Assembly: GCA_030015575.1 (NCBI GenBank)
Contig: JASDDO010000016.1
Coordinates: 70,243,396 to 70,307,395 of the forward strand
Direction: 5' to 3'
Length of the DNA stretch: 64,000 bases
DNA from: Agapanthus africanus
Taxonomy: Eukaryota > Streptophyta > Magnoliopsida > Asparagales > Amaryllidaceae
The notes under the pieces are model-generated. The model did not search any database. It had not been told where the DNA came from and saw only the letters and a list, made by a program, of their open reading frames with translations. Shown here in pieces: positions 24,413 to 34,173 of the stretch (position 1 is the stretch's first letter; each line of letters begins with the position of its first letter). A program made the translations under genes and the position numbers.

Positions 24413-25317
24413 GGGGCCGATTTGAGGGAATTTGGGGATTTAGATTTTCTTGATGGACACCGGTTCGCCACGATGAGGATTCCGTGACGATGACATGTTT
24501 TATCCCATACTCTGCATTTATTTGATATGCACTTGCTTCATGTATTAGTAGTACCTGATAGAGTACCTTTCATGACTGTTGCATATACATATTGTCATAC
24601 TTATGCTATCAGATTACATGTGATAGATTACCGCTGTTAGTACATACTTGCGATTACTGTTTGATGTTATTTACTATTCACGAGTTGGCAACTTACCCCC
24701 GTTGTGCCGCAGGGTTTTTCAGGTCTAATCATCAGAGTGGTCGGGCAGGGCGCCTTTTTATCTCTACTTTTACGGATACCGCTACGGTTGGCTGTGAAGC
24801 CGTTTGCTATAGGTGGGTTGCGGTTATCCGATAATGTACATTGTATATTTCTTGTATCTAGTACTCTCCATCTACCACCTTCATTTATTGACTTAGAGAC
24901 GAGATGTGAGGATCAGTGTTGTTTATTCTTATGACTCTTGTTGTCGTGCTTGTGTGAGCCAGCCTTTATATATGTGGATTATCTCATTTCTTCGCTACGT
25001 CGTCGTATATCTGTTGTGGTGGTTGTTTCCGTCGTTGGGCGAGATTTGCTCCCGTTTGGGGATGTTTTACTTTTATCTTATGTTTGTACCCGTTTCGGAG
25101 ATAGCTTTTACAAAGGAGGTGCTGCCGAAATTTTTATGAAAAAAAACAAACATTAAGTTTAAAGTTTTGCGTCGAGATTTTTTTTAAAAGTGATCTATTT
25201 TTCTTTCTTATAATGGTTTAGATTGCTTGGTTTTTCGGCTTACTTAATTGTGTTACGCCTGTTGACGTTACGTAGTTTAAGTGCCGGTCATGTGCCCAAT
25301 TTTGGGTCGTGACAAAG

Positions 25318-25330
25318 TTGGTATTAGAGC
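25318..25330 (+). other. T2 primer-binding site, Met-tRNA type variant
   Basis: TTGGTATTAGAGC three bases after the LTR end, identical to the T1 site. Confidence 0.85.
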
Positions 25331-25552
25331 GCTAGGTTTTACCTTTCGGAGTGTAGCATGACCTTGGTATGATGGAGTGGGTAGTTTAAGCAGAGTAACG
25401 TAGCGTGTGTATGTTCCGCGGCATACTTACGACACGGTGCTCCGCCTAAGTGACCTTAGAACTTATTGCTTGAAATTCCTTCCGTAATTATTTATATCCT
25501 TGTGACCCGATTTCTGTGTCCTTATCGAATCCTGTTTCCATTTCCAGCCTTT

Positions 25553-25940
25553 ATGCCGCTGAAGACTACAAGGGCGCAGAGAGCGGCCGCGAGGGCCGAG
25601 GTCAGAGTTGACTCGTCTGAGACGAGGACTGACCAGGGTGGTACGCCCGTTGTGCAGGAGCAGATTGTTCCACCTTCGACAGACCATATGGCTATGCTAG
25701 GGGCTGGTATGCAGGATTTGCGGCAGATGATGGGGTCGTTAGTTGAGGCCATTCGAGCGCAGGGGAAGGCGGTTGTTCCACCCGTTACGGAGATCGTGTT
25801 GGTGCCTACTGTTCAGGTGGTTGTACCTACAGCTACGGAGGTGATCACCGTATCGTTATCGGAGTTCATGAGGCTGAGGCCTTCGGTTTTCACTGGCACC
25901 GATGCAGCTGAGGATCCGCAGTCGTTTATCGACCGGATGG
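25553..25940 (+). pseudogene. T2 gag, N-terminal part
   Basis: The likely start is ATG 25553 (MPLKTTRAQRAA), the usual basic N-terminus of Tekay-type gag; an in-frame ATG at 25466 is less likely. The sequence runs through a Gln/Pro/Val-rich stretch to LRPSVFTGTDAAEDPQSFIDRM, the entry to the retrotransposon gag domain. It is cut after codon ATG (M) by the minus-strand array. The frame resumes at 38337 with ARICRSLRCSDARWVEFASF, the expected continuation. The track beyond 25940 is LTR, not gag. Confidence 0.85.
25936..25940. other. Target-site duplication GATGG (left)
   Basis: GATGG directly before the array and again at 38332-38336 directly after it. It brackets all three LTRs and both internal regions. 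Confidence 0.9.
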
Positions 25941-26711
25941 TGATTTGTATGTCGAAAACTATCTATTACCGCAATCAAGAACGGCGTCGCATGAAGCTAG
26001 CCGGTGAGTACGGGTCGGTCCACAGGGATGTTGTGAATTTCCTAATCGCGCTAACGAGTTAATTCCGAAGGGTGTTCGGATTGATTATTAAATCTAAAAA
26101 CTAAATTAATCTATATCTAAGTCTTGCTAGGGTTAGGTTTAGGGATGGTTTGGAAATGCACGTAAATCTCAACGCTTTCTATACCCGAATGAAGATCTAT
26201 GAGGAGTTATGGTAATTATCAATAAAGGGGATTAGATCCATTTGGGAAGGTGTTCCTTCCTCTAGGTTCTTGTCCTTCCTTTAGAGATCCTTACCCTAAC
26301 CTCCATGGAAAACGCACACAACAGGGCCTTTACACTACGGTATCACCGCTACCTCGGGGGATAGGGTGCCGTAGGGCGCGGTGTGTGCGTGTATGCATGG
26401 AATCCTATTGAAAATATATTATGGGGCAGAAAGGGATGAGAGATCTCATCTCTCAAAAGCCTTCCCCCAAGCTAACTCTAAACAATTTATCTACGGCAAG
26501 GGAATAAATTTACCTAGGGCAAAGAATTAAAATCCAAACTAGGGCAAGGAATTAAATCTACTTACAGATGCATTTCTCCAATCATCAACGCAGGGTTGTC
26601 AGATCTGAATTTCTGAATTGAAGAGAGGCACCGATGCTCTCCATAAAGAGATCTGAATTTATTATTAAAAGGAGGCGTAGGGAGGCATAAGAAATTACAA
26701 TCTTTAGAGTT

Positions 26712-26722
26712 CCTATTTATAG
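26712..26722 (-). promoter_or_regulatory. TATA box of array LTR A
   Basis: CTATAAATAGG on the minus strand, about 124 bp downstream of the GC module. It is conserved in LTRs B and C and in the Athila LTR, so transcription should start some 25-35 bp further on (inference). Confidence 0.75.
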
Positions 26723-26845
26723 AAGATAGGAAACCCTAGGTTACATTTGATTCGCATATCTGAAATTACAAAAATAGCCCTTAGGTTGACTAGTCAGCTC
26801 CGCCTCAGACTTTGGTAAAAATTTCTCATAGTACGGGCTTCGTAT

Positions 26846-26893
26846 GGCCGCGGAACCGCGGCAACGGCTGGCTTGGGTTGCGGTTCTGCGGCC
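26846..26893 (-). repeat. GC-rich paired-palindrome module (LTR A)
   Basis: On the plus strand: GGCCGCGGAACCGCGGC, a spacer of about 16 bases, then TTGCGGTTCTGCGGCCC. It lies upstream of the TATA box in the U3 part of the LTR. Confidence 0.85.
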
Positions 26894-27282
26894 CATTGAT
26901 GAGTTCAGATGATGAAAATTTAGGGTTTTGTTCTGGGTCCTTTTTGGGCTTCTGGTTCTTTGGTTCTTTTATCAATTGGGCTTCTACATTAGTTCCAGAT
27001 CTTCAGCGAATAATTTGCAATGGATTTTTAACCGTTCGCTTTGTATTCTTGGACCTTGCGTTGCCTTGTTAATTGTGAACTGTCTTTCGATGTAGGCTTG
27101 ACTAAGATCCTCCTATTTGTTGGTCAAAGTCCATTTTTGCATCGTCTTTTCATCGTTTTCACTGTTTTAGATCCACGAACCTGTAACCTGTAACATGTAG
27201 CAGACATGCGTCAAAAGCACCTGTTTATTTATAAAAAGAATAAGAATGAGGAATATAATAATACAATATTATGGTGTGAACA

Positions 27283-28717
27283 AATACCCCCAAACTTATC
27301 TTTTGCTCGTCTTCGAGCAAACTTATTTTTATTCACTAAAAACCTAACCGCACTTTCGCAGGGAAACGCGATTGCACTGAGCACGTGCAACAAGCCTTTA
27401 AACCTCTAGGTGTCCCTAGTAGGAGGAGTGTTGTCTCCTGAGGGTTTTCAGCGGATACTACCCACAAAATCCTATCAATTCGGCTTTTCGACTTTAATTC
27501 TCCAATTAGGTTTTCTAACAAGGAATTCTATTATTGTTGACTCGTAAATTATCCACCCATATTCTTCACACTTCCTCATAATCTAACTTAAGATTATATA
27601 TATCCTGTAGACTACTTAGCTTTCAGCATTTCTTAAGTTTTCCTTCTAGGGTTCCATCTCCACTCAGGAATTTTTATCAACTCTACTAAAGATACAAATT
27701 CTATTCTTCACTCCTTTCTCTCATCTAAACTCCAATCGCATACCCCTACGTGTGTGTATAGATCACCCCTACACTTGGAAATTCAAATCAAGCAATCATA
27801 CTCTTGTCCGTTGTCCAAAGTACTTATTAGTAGGTGAATTTTTAATTGAATTTTGTTTACACATCCTTCATGCGACCGTTAATACTTCTTGAGATACCAA
27901 CGACTGATTACAAAATATGTTTGCACATTTAAGCGTAATTCCTAGTCTTGCAACACCCAAGGATTTTAGCAGTGACTCCCAAACCAGTTGGTCTAAGGCA
28001 CTAGGTGATGAAGCACGCTCGCTAAATATTTTTCTATTTTTGCAGCCTTAAGTAATCACAAAAACCAGTGTCCATTTTTTTTATTCTTTATTCAAACTTT
28101 TTTTTCTTTTATTTTCTTCGTACTAAGGACTTTAGACAAGAACATTTCAAGGTCTCTTCTACTATTCCAAGTTTCAAGGTGCGTGATTGTGCAAATTGTA
28201 GGGTATACGTTTTCAGAATCTAGAATTAAGCTAGGAACTATTTTTCAAACTTATACTCTAATAAGAACTTCAATACTCTTCCCTTATTTTGACTTAGCCC
28301 AAGAAGTGAACCCAAAATTTGCCTATTTCTAAATAAACTACAAAGGCATATACTTTCTACCGTTAAATTTTAAGGAAGGTTATCTTTAGGGTTTTTAATT
28401 TACTACGTCTAAGATCTAGTTGTTCCTAGCCAGTTAACCTATTTGTCAAACTCAAGTCAATTAGCCAAAATTGAATACATTAATTTTTATAATTTTTGAA
28501 ATTTTTCAATTTTTTATGGGTTTTCAAATAAGTATGGAAATGCAAAAATATGTACAAATGAATGCGAAGGAAGAAGACGTACCGAGCATACCCCCAAACT
28601 TGAACTTGACAGTGTCCTCACTGTCATGCTAAACCAAAAGGGTCAAAATGCCGGTACTCCCCTGTTTATTTATTTATAATTTTTTTTTTTATATTTTTAA
28701 TGTTTTGAAATTTTTTT
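27283..28717 (-). other. Unit I 3' untranslated region and polypurine tract
   Basis: The polypurine tract AAGTTTGGGGGTATT (minus) sits at 27283-27297 against LTR A. Further upstream on the minus strand are two more AAGTTTGGGGG tracts (28591-28601 and 28766-28776) and a perfect inverted repeat, GACAGTGAGGACACTGTC, at 28608-28625. The remainder is AT-rich and non-coding, and aligns in patches with 62600-63500 of the Athila element, for example the CCAACTGGTTTGGG block. Confidence 0.75.
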
Positions 28718-30650
28718 TTATAGAAAAAGAAAACAAAAATATATATACATATATACAAAAAGGTTCCCCCCAAACTTAAGCTTGGCCTTACACAAGCCAA
28801 AGGTTAGCACCAACCATTCAAAAATCTTATCGTGGTAAAGGTATAGTCGGTGCAAGAATAGGGTGGAAAGAAAAGAGATGAAAAGCACACGAGACCGTGT
28901 GGAAAGAAGGGTAGAATATGGTCTCGGTGGAGGAGAAGAATGGCGGAAAGGAGAAAGAAGCGGATTACGATCTTGAGGGTGTAAATCGAGTGAATAAATT
29001 AGCGCAATATGTGATGACCGATGTGTTAAAAGCGATTGCGCCAACCTATCAACCCGTCGTGCAATGGGGTCAAATCCCTCAAGATTCGCAAGAAAACATT
29101 GGTACGCCGAACTTTGTATAGGAGATGAAAGCGTAACTGTCACTTGTACGGTCGGAACAATAGGAAGGACGAAAGGAAGTGAATTAGGGATAGTATCATT
29201 CTCACCGTAGTAAACTGTCTCGAACTTGAAAGATTCCATTAATGGTTCGAAACTACTGTAAGCAACCGAGTCTGATGGTTCAACAATCCCATCTGAAAAT
29301 GTAAAAGACTCAAACTCGGGCGGTGAGTCATCAACATCGTCCGAAAAAGTGAAACACTCGTAAGTGTTATCATCTGTGAGAACAGTATCGGATTCAAAGG
29401 AAAAATTTTCAAGCTCACAGTCTTCAAGCATGGTCGGAACGATTTAAAGGAGGGAGGGTGATTTAGTTAAAGGTTCAAGAGGATGAATTGGAAAATCCGA
29501 CACATCAAAGAAAAATGGTTCAACCTCAATATGATCCTCAAAACTCTCCTCAATACTATCCTTATAATTCTCCTCAAAATTCAACTCATCCATGCCATTA
29601 TCATCAAAATCAAGACGCAAATGAAGTTCGGGAGAAACATCTACTGACTCGGGATGATGAATTGAACATAAAATTTCATTCAAATCTACTGGTTCATCAT
29701 CCAAAATATTCCCGGCGTCTATATCCTCAATCAAGTGAAAATCAATTTTTTCTGACACCTCATCAAAAGTATGGATATTTATCAAGTCAGGTTCTAGAGT
29801 GGAGGTGTAAAGGTCAAACGGATTAGGTGCGGTTTCACTTGAAAGGGGTTCTTCACAATTTGGCAAATCAAACACTACAAAGTCGCCCAACTCATCATTT
29901 TGGAGACATGTTTGAAAATTGGAGTTGTTGGATTTAATTGGGTATGGGTAGGTTTGATTTGGAAATCCCGTCACATTCTCACTCTGTCCAACCGCCTCCT
30001 TATACATTGAAAAATTTGAAGCTAGTTGGAAACTAGCTACCGGTTCAGTAGGTTGCATAAGGGCGGCTACGGACGCTTCCACATTCCTAGTTATTTTGTT
30101 TGTTGCTAAGATATATGCCTCCAACGACACTTCCAAACAAGACTTGGGTGGTGAGGGGGTTTCGGTAAAAGATTCGAAATTGTGTGGATATGCAAAACTC
30201 CCAACAAACTGTGTAGAAACGGTGTCTAGTGAAGGTGGGAAGGTCGGGTAGGACTGGTAGGAAGTAGGTAGTTGGGCAGGGGTAGGGTCAACATGTGGAT
30301 AACAAAGTGAATAATCGTGTGGATCCCTAGAACTAGATGAGTGGAGAGGGGTGAAAGATCGACTGCGAGATTGAGCAATATGCTCAGCAATGGACATCGG
30401 CTTAGGAGTTACAGCAGGACTTGAAAAAGTGGTAATAACATGTGGAGGTGGTAAAGGTTGACTTGGTTGACACAAAGTGGGTTGAAAAGTCAAACTGTTT
30501 CTCCTAGACGCCTCTATTTGATCTTTCAAAGATTTTTTAGGCAAGGAAGGATCGTCTTTAAATTGACCGAACAAATTGATATACGACGCAAAATTAGGTT
30601 GGGATACCAAAGTTCGGCAAGTGATTTATTTTGTGGGGTACCCATGTTAG
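28718..30650 (-). pseudogene. Unit I copy of the array protein, broken
   Basis: Same product as the intact frame at 34174-36120 (about 90 per cent identical residues in the acidic part, by eye). Two lesions are visible against unit II. One base is missing near 30602, where unit II reads GGTTCGGGATACC and this copy GGTTGGGATACC, which shifts the N-terminus. An in-frame TAA near 29441-29443 replaces a serine codon and splits the frame into 29444-30610 and 28718-29431. The protein is described under the unit II entry. The plus-strand frames across this tract are shadows. Confidence 0.85.
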
Positions 30651-30654
30651 AAGA

Positions 30655-31371
30655 AGGGGGAAAGAAAGAAAGTTTGTGGTGCAAGGATTTGTTTGCAGCA
30701 AAAGTTTGCAAGTTTTCTAATAAAAATTTCCCCCCTTTTTTTATTCTTTTTCTCTTTATTTGGAAAAATTTGTTGCAAAAAGATTTTCGAGAAAAGATAT
30801 GCAACAGAAAAATATTACTTGCAATCTATTTCTAATTTAAGCGGGGTGCAAAAATCCTGCACAAAATTGTTATTTGGAAGCGGAAATATTTTTATAGCGC
30901 ACGGAATCCTGCAGGAATTTTCAGAAAAGATATTTCAAAATGTACAGAGAAGAAACAGTGGGGCTTACAGAAAAATTTTCCTCAAATGAAGCAGTGAGAT
31001 AGCCGCGTTTCCGCGGTCTTCTTGATGGCTCGGATCCTCAGAAAAATTTTGGTGTTCTGATTCAGCTAAAGGACCGTGTTTCCGCGGTTTAAGTTGAGGT
31101 TAGGCGGCGGAATCGCGGCTCTATGGAGGGCACAGATCTCTGAAAAAATTCCACTGTTCTGTTGTTTAAAATCTCTTCTGTTCCGATATCCCGTTTTCTG
31201 TTTCGCTTTCTGGAAATTTCCAGATCCGAGTTTGTTCCTGCAAGATTTCACACAACAAAGTACCCTTTCCAAAAAAATAACAATTGATATATTTTTATAA
31301 TTTTTGGATTTTTATGATTTTTTTTTTGATTTTGATTAACCCGAAATTGCAAAAATGAAATTTCTACGCCA
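30655..31371 (-). other. Unit I leader
   Basis: The sequence from the primer site to the protein start holds the GC modules (31001-31017 and 31073-31120) and two degenerate AAGATAT/GCAACA-rich segments. No gene is visible. Confidence 0.65.
31001..31120 (-). repeat. GC-rich module, unit I leader
   Basis: A complete diverged pair at 31073-31120 (CCGTGTTTCCGCGG ... GGCGGCGGAATCGCGGC) and a lone arm, GCCGCGTTTCCGCGG, at 31002-31016. They lie about 250-370 bp downstream of the primer site, as in the other families. Confidence 0.75.
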
Positions 31372-31389
31372 TCCCCAGCAACGGCGCCA
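31372..31389 (-). other. Unit I primer-binding site, Asp-tRNA type
   Basis: TGGCGCCGTTGCTGGGGA on the minus strand, two bases after the LTR end. It is the Asp-tRNA complement used by Athila-type elements, with one base different from the usual form. Confidence 0.9.
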
Positions 31390-32167
31390 TTTGATTTGTA
31401 TGTCAAAAACTATTTCTAAACCGCAATCAAGAACGGCGTCGCTTTGCAGCTAGCCGGTGAGTACGGGTCGGTCCACAGGGATGTTGTGAATCTCCTAGTT
31501 GTACTTACGAGTTAATTCCGAAGGGTGTTCGGATTGGTTATTAAATCTAAAAACCTAAATTATTCTATCTACGATTATCTAGATCTATTCTTGCTAGGGT
31601 TAGGTTTAGGGATGGTTTGGAAATGCAAGTAAATCTCAACGCTTTCTATACCCGAATGAAGATCTATGAGGAGTTATGGTAATTATCAATAAAGGGGATT
31701 AGATCCATTCGGGAAGGTGTTCCTTCCTCTAGGTTCTTGTCCTTCCTTTAGAGATCCTTACCCTAACCTTCATGGAAAATGCGCGCAACCGGGCCTTTAC
31801 ACTATGGTATCACCGCTACCTCGAGGGATAGGGTGCCGTAGGGCGCAGTGTGTGCGTGTATGCATAGAGTCCTATTGAAAATATATTATGGGTAAGAAAG
31901 GGATGAGAGATCTCATCTCTCAAAAGCCTTCCCCAAAGCTAACTCTAAACAATTTATCTACGGCGATGAATAAATCTACCTAGGGCAAAGAATTTAAATC
32001 TAAACTAGAGCAAGGAATTAAATCTACTTACAGATGACTCTCTCCAATCATCAACGCAAGTTGTCAGATCTGAATTCATAAATTGAAAAGAGGCACCGAT
32101 GCTCTCCATAAAGAGATCTGTATTTTATTATTAAAAGGAGGCATCAGAAATTACAATGATTAGAGTT

Positions 32168-32178
32168 CCTATTTATAG
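32168..32178 (-). promoter_or_regulatory. TATA box of array LTR B
   Basis: CTATAAATAGG on the minus strand, 125 bp downstream of the GC module. Confidence 0.75.
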
Positions 32179-32302
32179 AGAATAGGAAACCCTAGGTTTA
32201 CATTTGATTCGCATGTCTGCAATTACAAAAATAGCCCTAGAAAATCTTTTCAGCACCGCACAAGAATTATGGTAAAAAAATTATTTCCTTCAGGCTCCAT
32301 AT

Positions 32303-32352
32303 AGCCGCGGAACCGCGGCATGGGTAGGGTTTGGGCCGCGGTTCCGCGGTCC
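32303..32352 (-). repeat. GC-rich paired-palindrome module (LTR B)
   Basis: GCCGCGGAACCGCGGC, a spacer of about 16 bases, then GGCCGCGGTTCCGCGG. This is one of the least diverged copies. Confidence 0.9.
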
Positions 32353-32739
32353 ATTAAGACGATCGGTGTTTGAAATTTTTGGGTCTGATTCTCGGGTTCT
32401 TGAGCTTTTTCTTTCTGTGGTTCTTTATTCAGTTTGGCTTCTTTATTCCTTCCAGATTTCCAGTGAACAATTGCAGTGGACTTTTAACCGTTCGCTTTGT
32501 ACTCTTGGACCTTGCATTGCCTTGTACTTTGTGAATTTTATCTTTGATGTAGGCTTGATCAAGAGTCTTCTGTTTGTTGGTCAAAGTCCACTTTTTCATC
32601 GTCTTTACATCATTTTCACTGTTTTCTGTCCAAGAACCTGTAACCTGTAATATGTAGCAGACATGTGTCAAAAGTACATGTTTATTTGTAAAACGAATAA
32701 GAATGGGGAATATAATAATACAATATTATCGTGTGAACA

Positions 32740-34173
32740 AATACCCCCAAACTTATCTTTTGCTCGTCCTCGAGCAAACTTATTTTTATTCACTAATATC
32801 CTAACCGCACTTTCGCAGGGAAACGCGATTGCACTGAGCACGTGCAACAAGCCGTTAAACCTCTAGGTGTCCCTATTAGGAGGAGTGTTGTCTCCTGAGG
32901 GTTTTCAGCGGATTACACCCACAAAATCCTATCAATTCGGCTTTTCGACTTTTGTTCTCCAATTAGCTTTTTCAACAAGGAATTCTATTATCGTCGACCC
33001 GCAAATTATCCACCCATATTCTTCACACATCCTCATTATTTAACTTAAGATTATATATGTTCTATAAACTTACTTATCTTTCAGCATCTCTTAAGTTTTC
33101 CTTCTAGGGTTCCATCTCCACTTAGGAGTTTCTATCAACCCTTACTAAAGATACAAGTTCTATTCTTCACTCCTTTCTCTCATCTAAACTCCAATCACAT
33201 ATCCCTACATGTGTGTATAGATCACCCGTACACTTGGAAATTCAAATCATGCAATCATACTCTCGTCCGTTGTCCAAAGCACTTCTTAATTGGTGAATTT
33301 TTAAATGAAATTTGCTTACACATCCTTCATGCGACCGTTAATACTTCTTGAGGTACCAACAACCGATTACAAGATATGTTTGCACATTAAAGCGTAATTC
33401 CTAGTCTTGCAACACCCAAGGCTTTTAGCAGTGACTCCCAAACCAGTTGGTCTAAGGCACTAGGTGATGAAGCACCCTCGCTAAATATTTTTCTATTTTT
33501 ACAGCCTTAAGTAATCACAAAAACCAGTGTTCATTTTTTTTCTTTATTTTATTCACTCTTTTTTTTTCTTTTATTTTCTTCGTACTAAGGACTTTAGACA
33601 AGAGCATTTCAAGGTCTCCTCTACTATTCCAAGTTTCAAGGTGCGTGATTGTGCAGATTGTAGGGTATACATTTTCAGAATCTAAACTTAAGCTAGGAAC
33701 TATTTTTCAAACTTATACTCTAATAAGAACATCAATACTTTTCCCTTGTCTCGACTTAGCCCAAGAAGTGAACTCAAAATTTGCCTATTTCTAAATAAAC
33801 TACAAAACATATACTTTCTGCCGCTAAACTTTAAGGAAGGTTATTTTTAGGGTTTTTAATTTACTAAGTCTAAGATCTAGTTGTTCCTAGCTAGTTAACC
33901 TATCTGTCAAACTCAAGTCAACTAGCCAAAATTGAATACATTTATTTTTATATTTTTGAAAATTTTCAATTTTTATGGGTTTTCAAGTAAGTATGCGAAT
34001 GCAAAAATATATACAAATGAATGCGAAGAAAGAAGACGTACCGAGCATACCCCCAAACTTGAACTTGACAGTGTCCTCACTGTCATGCTAAACCACAAGG
34101 GTCAAAAAGGCCGGTACTCCCCTGTTTATTTATTTATAAATTTTTTTTATATTTTTAATGTTTTGAAATTTTT
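32740..34173 (-). other. Unit II 3' untranslated region and polypurine tract
   Basis: Parallel to 27283-28717: polypurine tract at 32740-32754, further AAGTTTGGGGG tracts at 34050-34060 and 34228-34239, and the inverted repeat GACAGTGAGGACACTGTC at 34067-34084. No gene is visible. Confidence 0.75.

Larger units (their letters stand above)
23093..25314 (+). repeat. T2 LTR (2222 bp), shared between two internal regions
   Basis: It starts TGTAACACC and ends GGGTCGTGACA. On its left is a pol 3' end with a polypurine tract, and on its right a primer site and gag, so it serves as 3' LTR for one unit and 5' LTR for the next. It holds a perfect palindrome, GGCCGCAAATTGCGGCC, at 23922-23938, a tandem 22-bp repeat at 24350-24412, and the conserved island at 24684-24722. 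Confidence 0.85.
25941..27282 (-). repeat. Array LTR A (1342 bp), 3' LTR of unit I
   Basis: On the minus strand it runs from TGTTCACACC (27282) to ACAAATCA (25941). It differs from LTRs B and C more than they differ from each other (roughly 9 against 3 per cent in the first ~170 bp by eye). It contains the GC module at 26846-26893 and a TATA box at 26712-26722. Confidence 0.95.
31392..32739 (-). repeat. Array LTR B (1348 bp), shared by units I and II
   Basis: On the minus strand this is the 3' LTR of unit II and the 5' LTR of unit I. It is flanked by the unit II polypurine tract (32740-32754) on one side and the unit I primer site on the other. It is close to LTR C in sequence. GC module at 32303-32352; TATA box at 32168-32178. 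Confidence 0.95.

Noticed and set aside
29488..29826. Plus-strand frames rich in Gln/Ser/Tyr (also 34980-35198)
   Set aside because: They are opposite-strand shadows of the array protein, which is supported by the minus-strand LTR, primer site and match to Athila.
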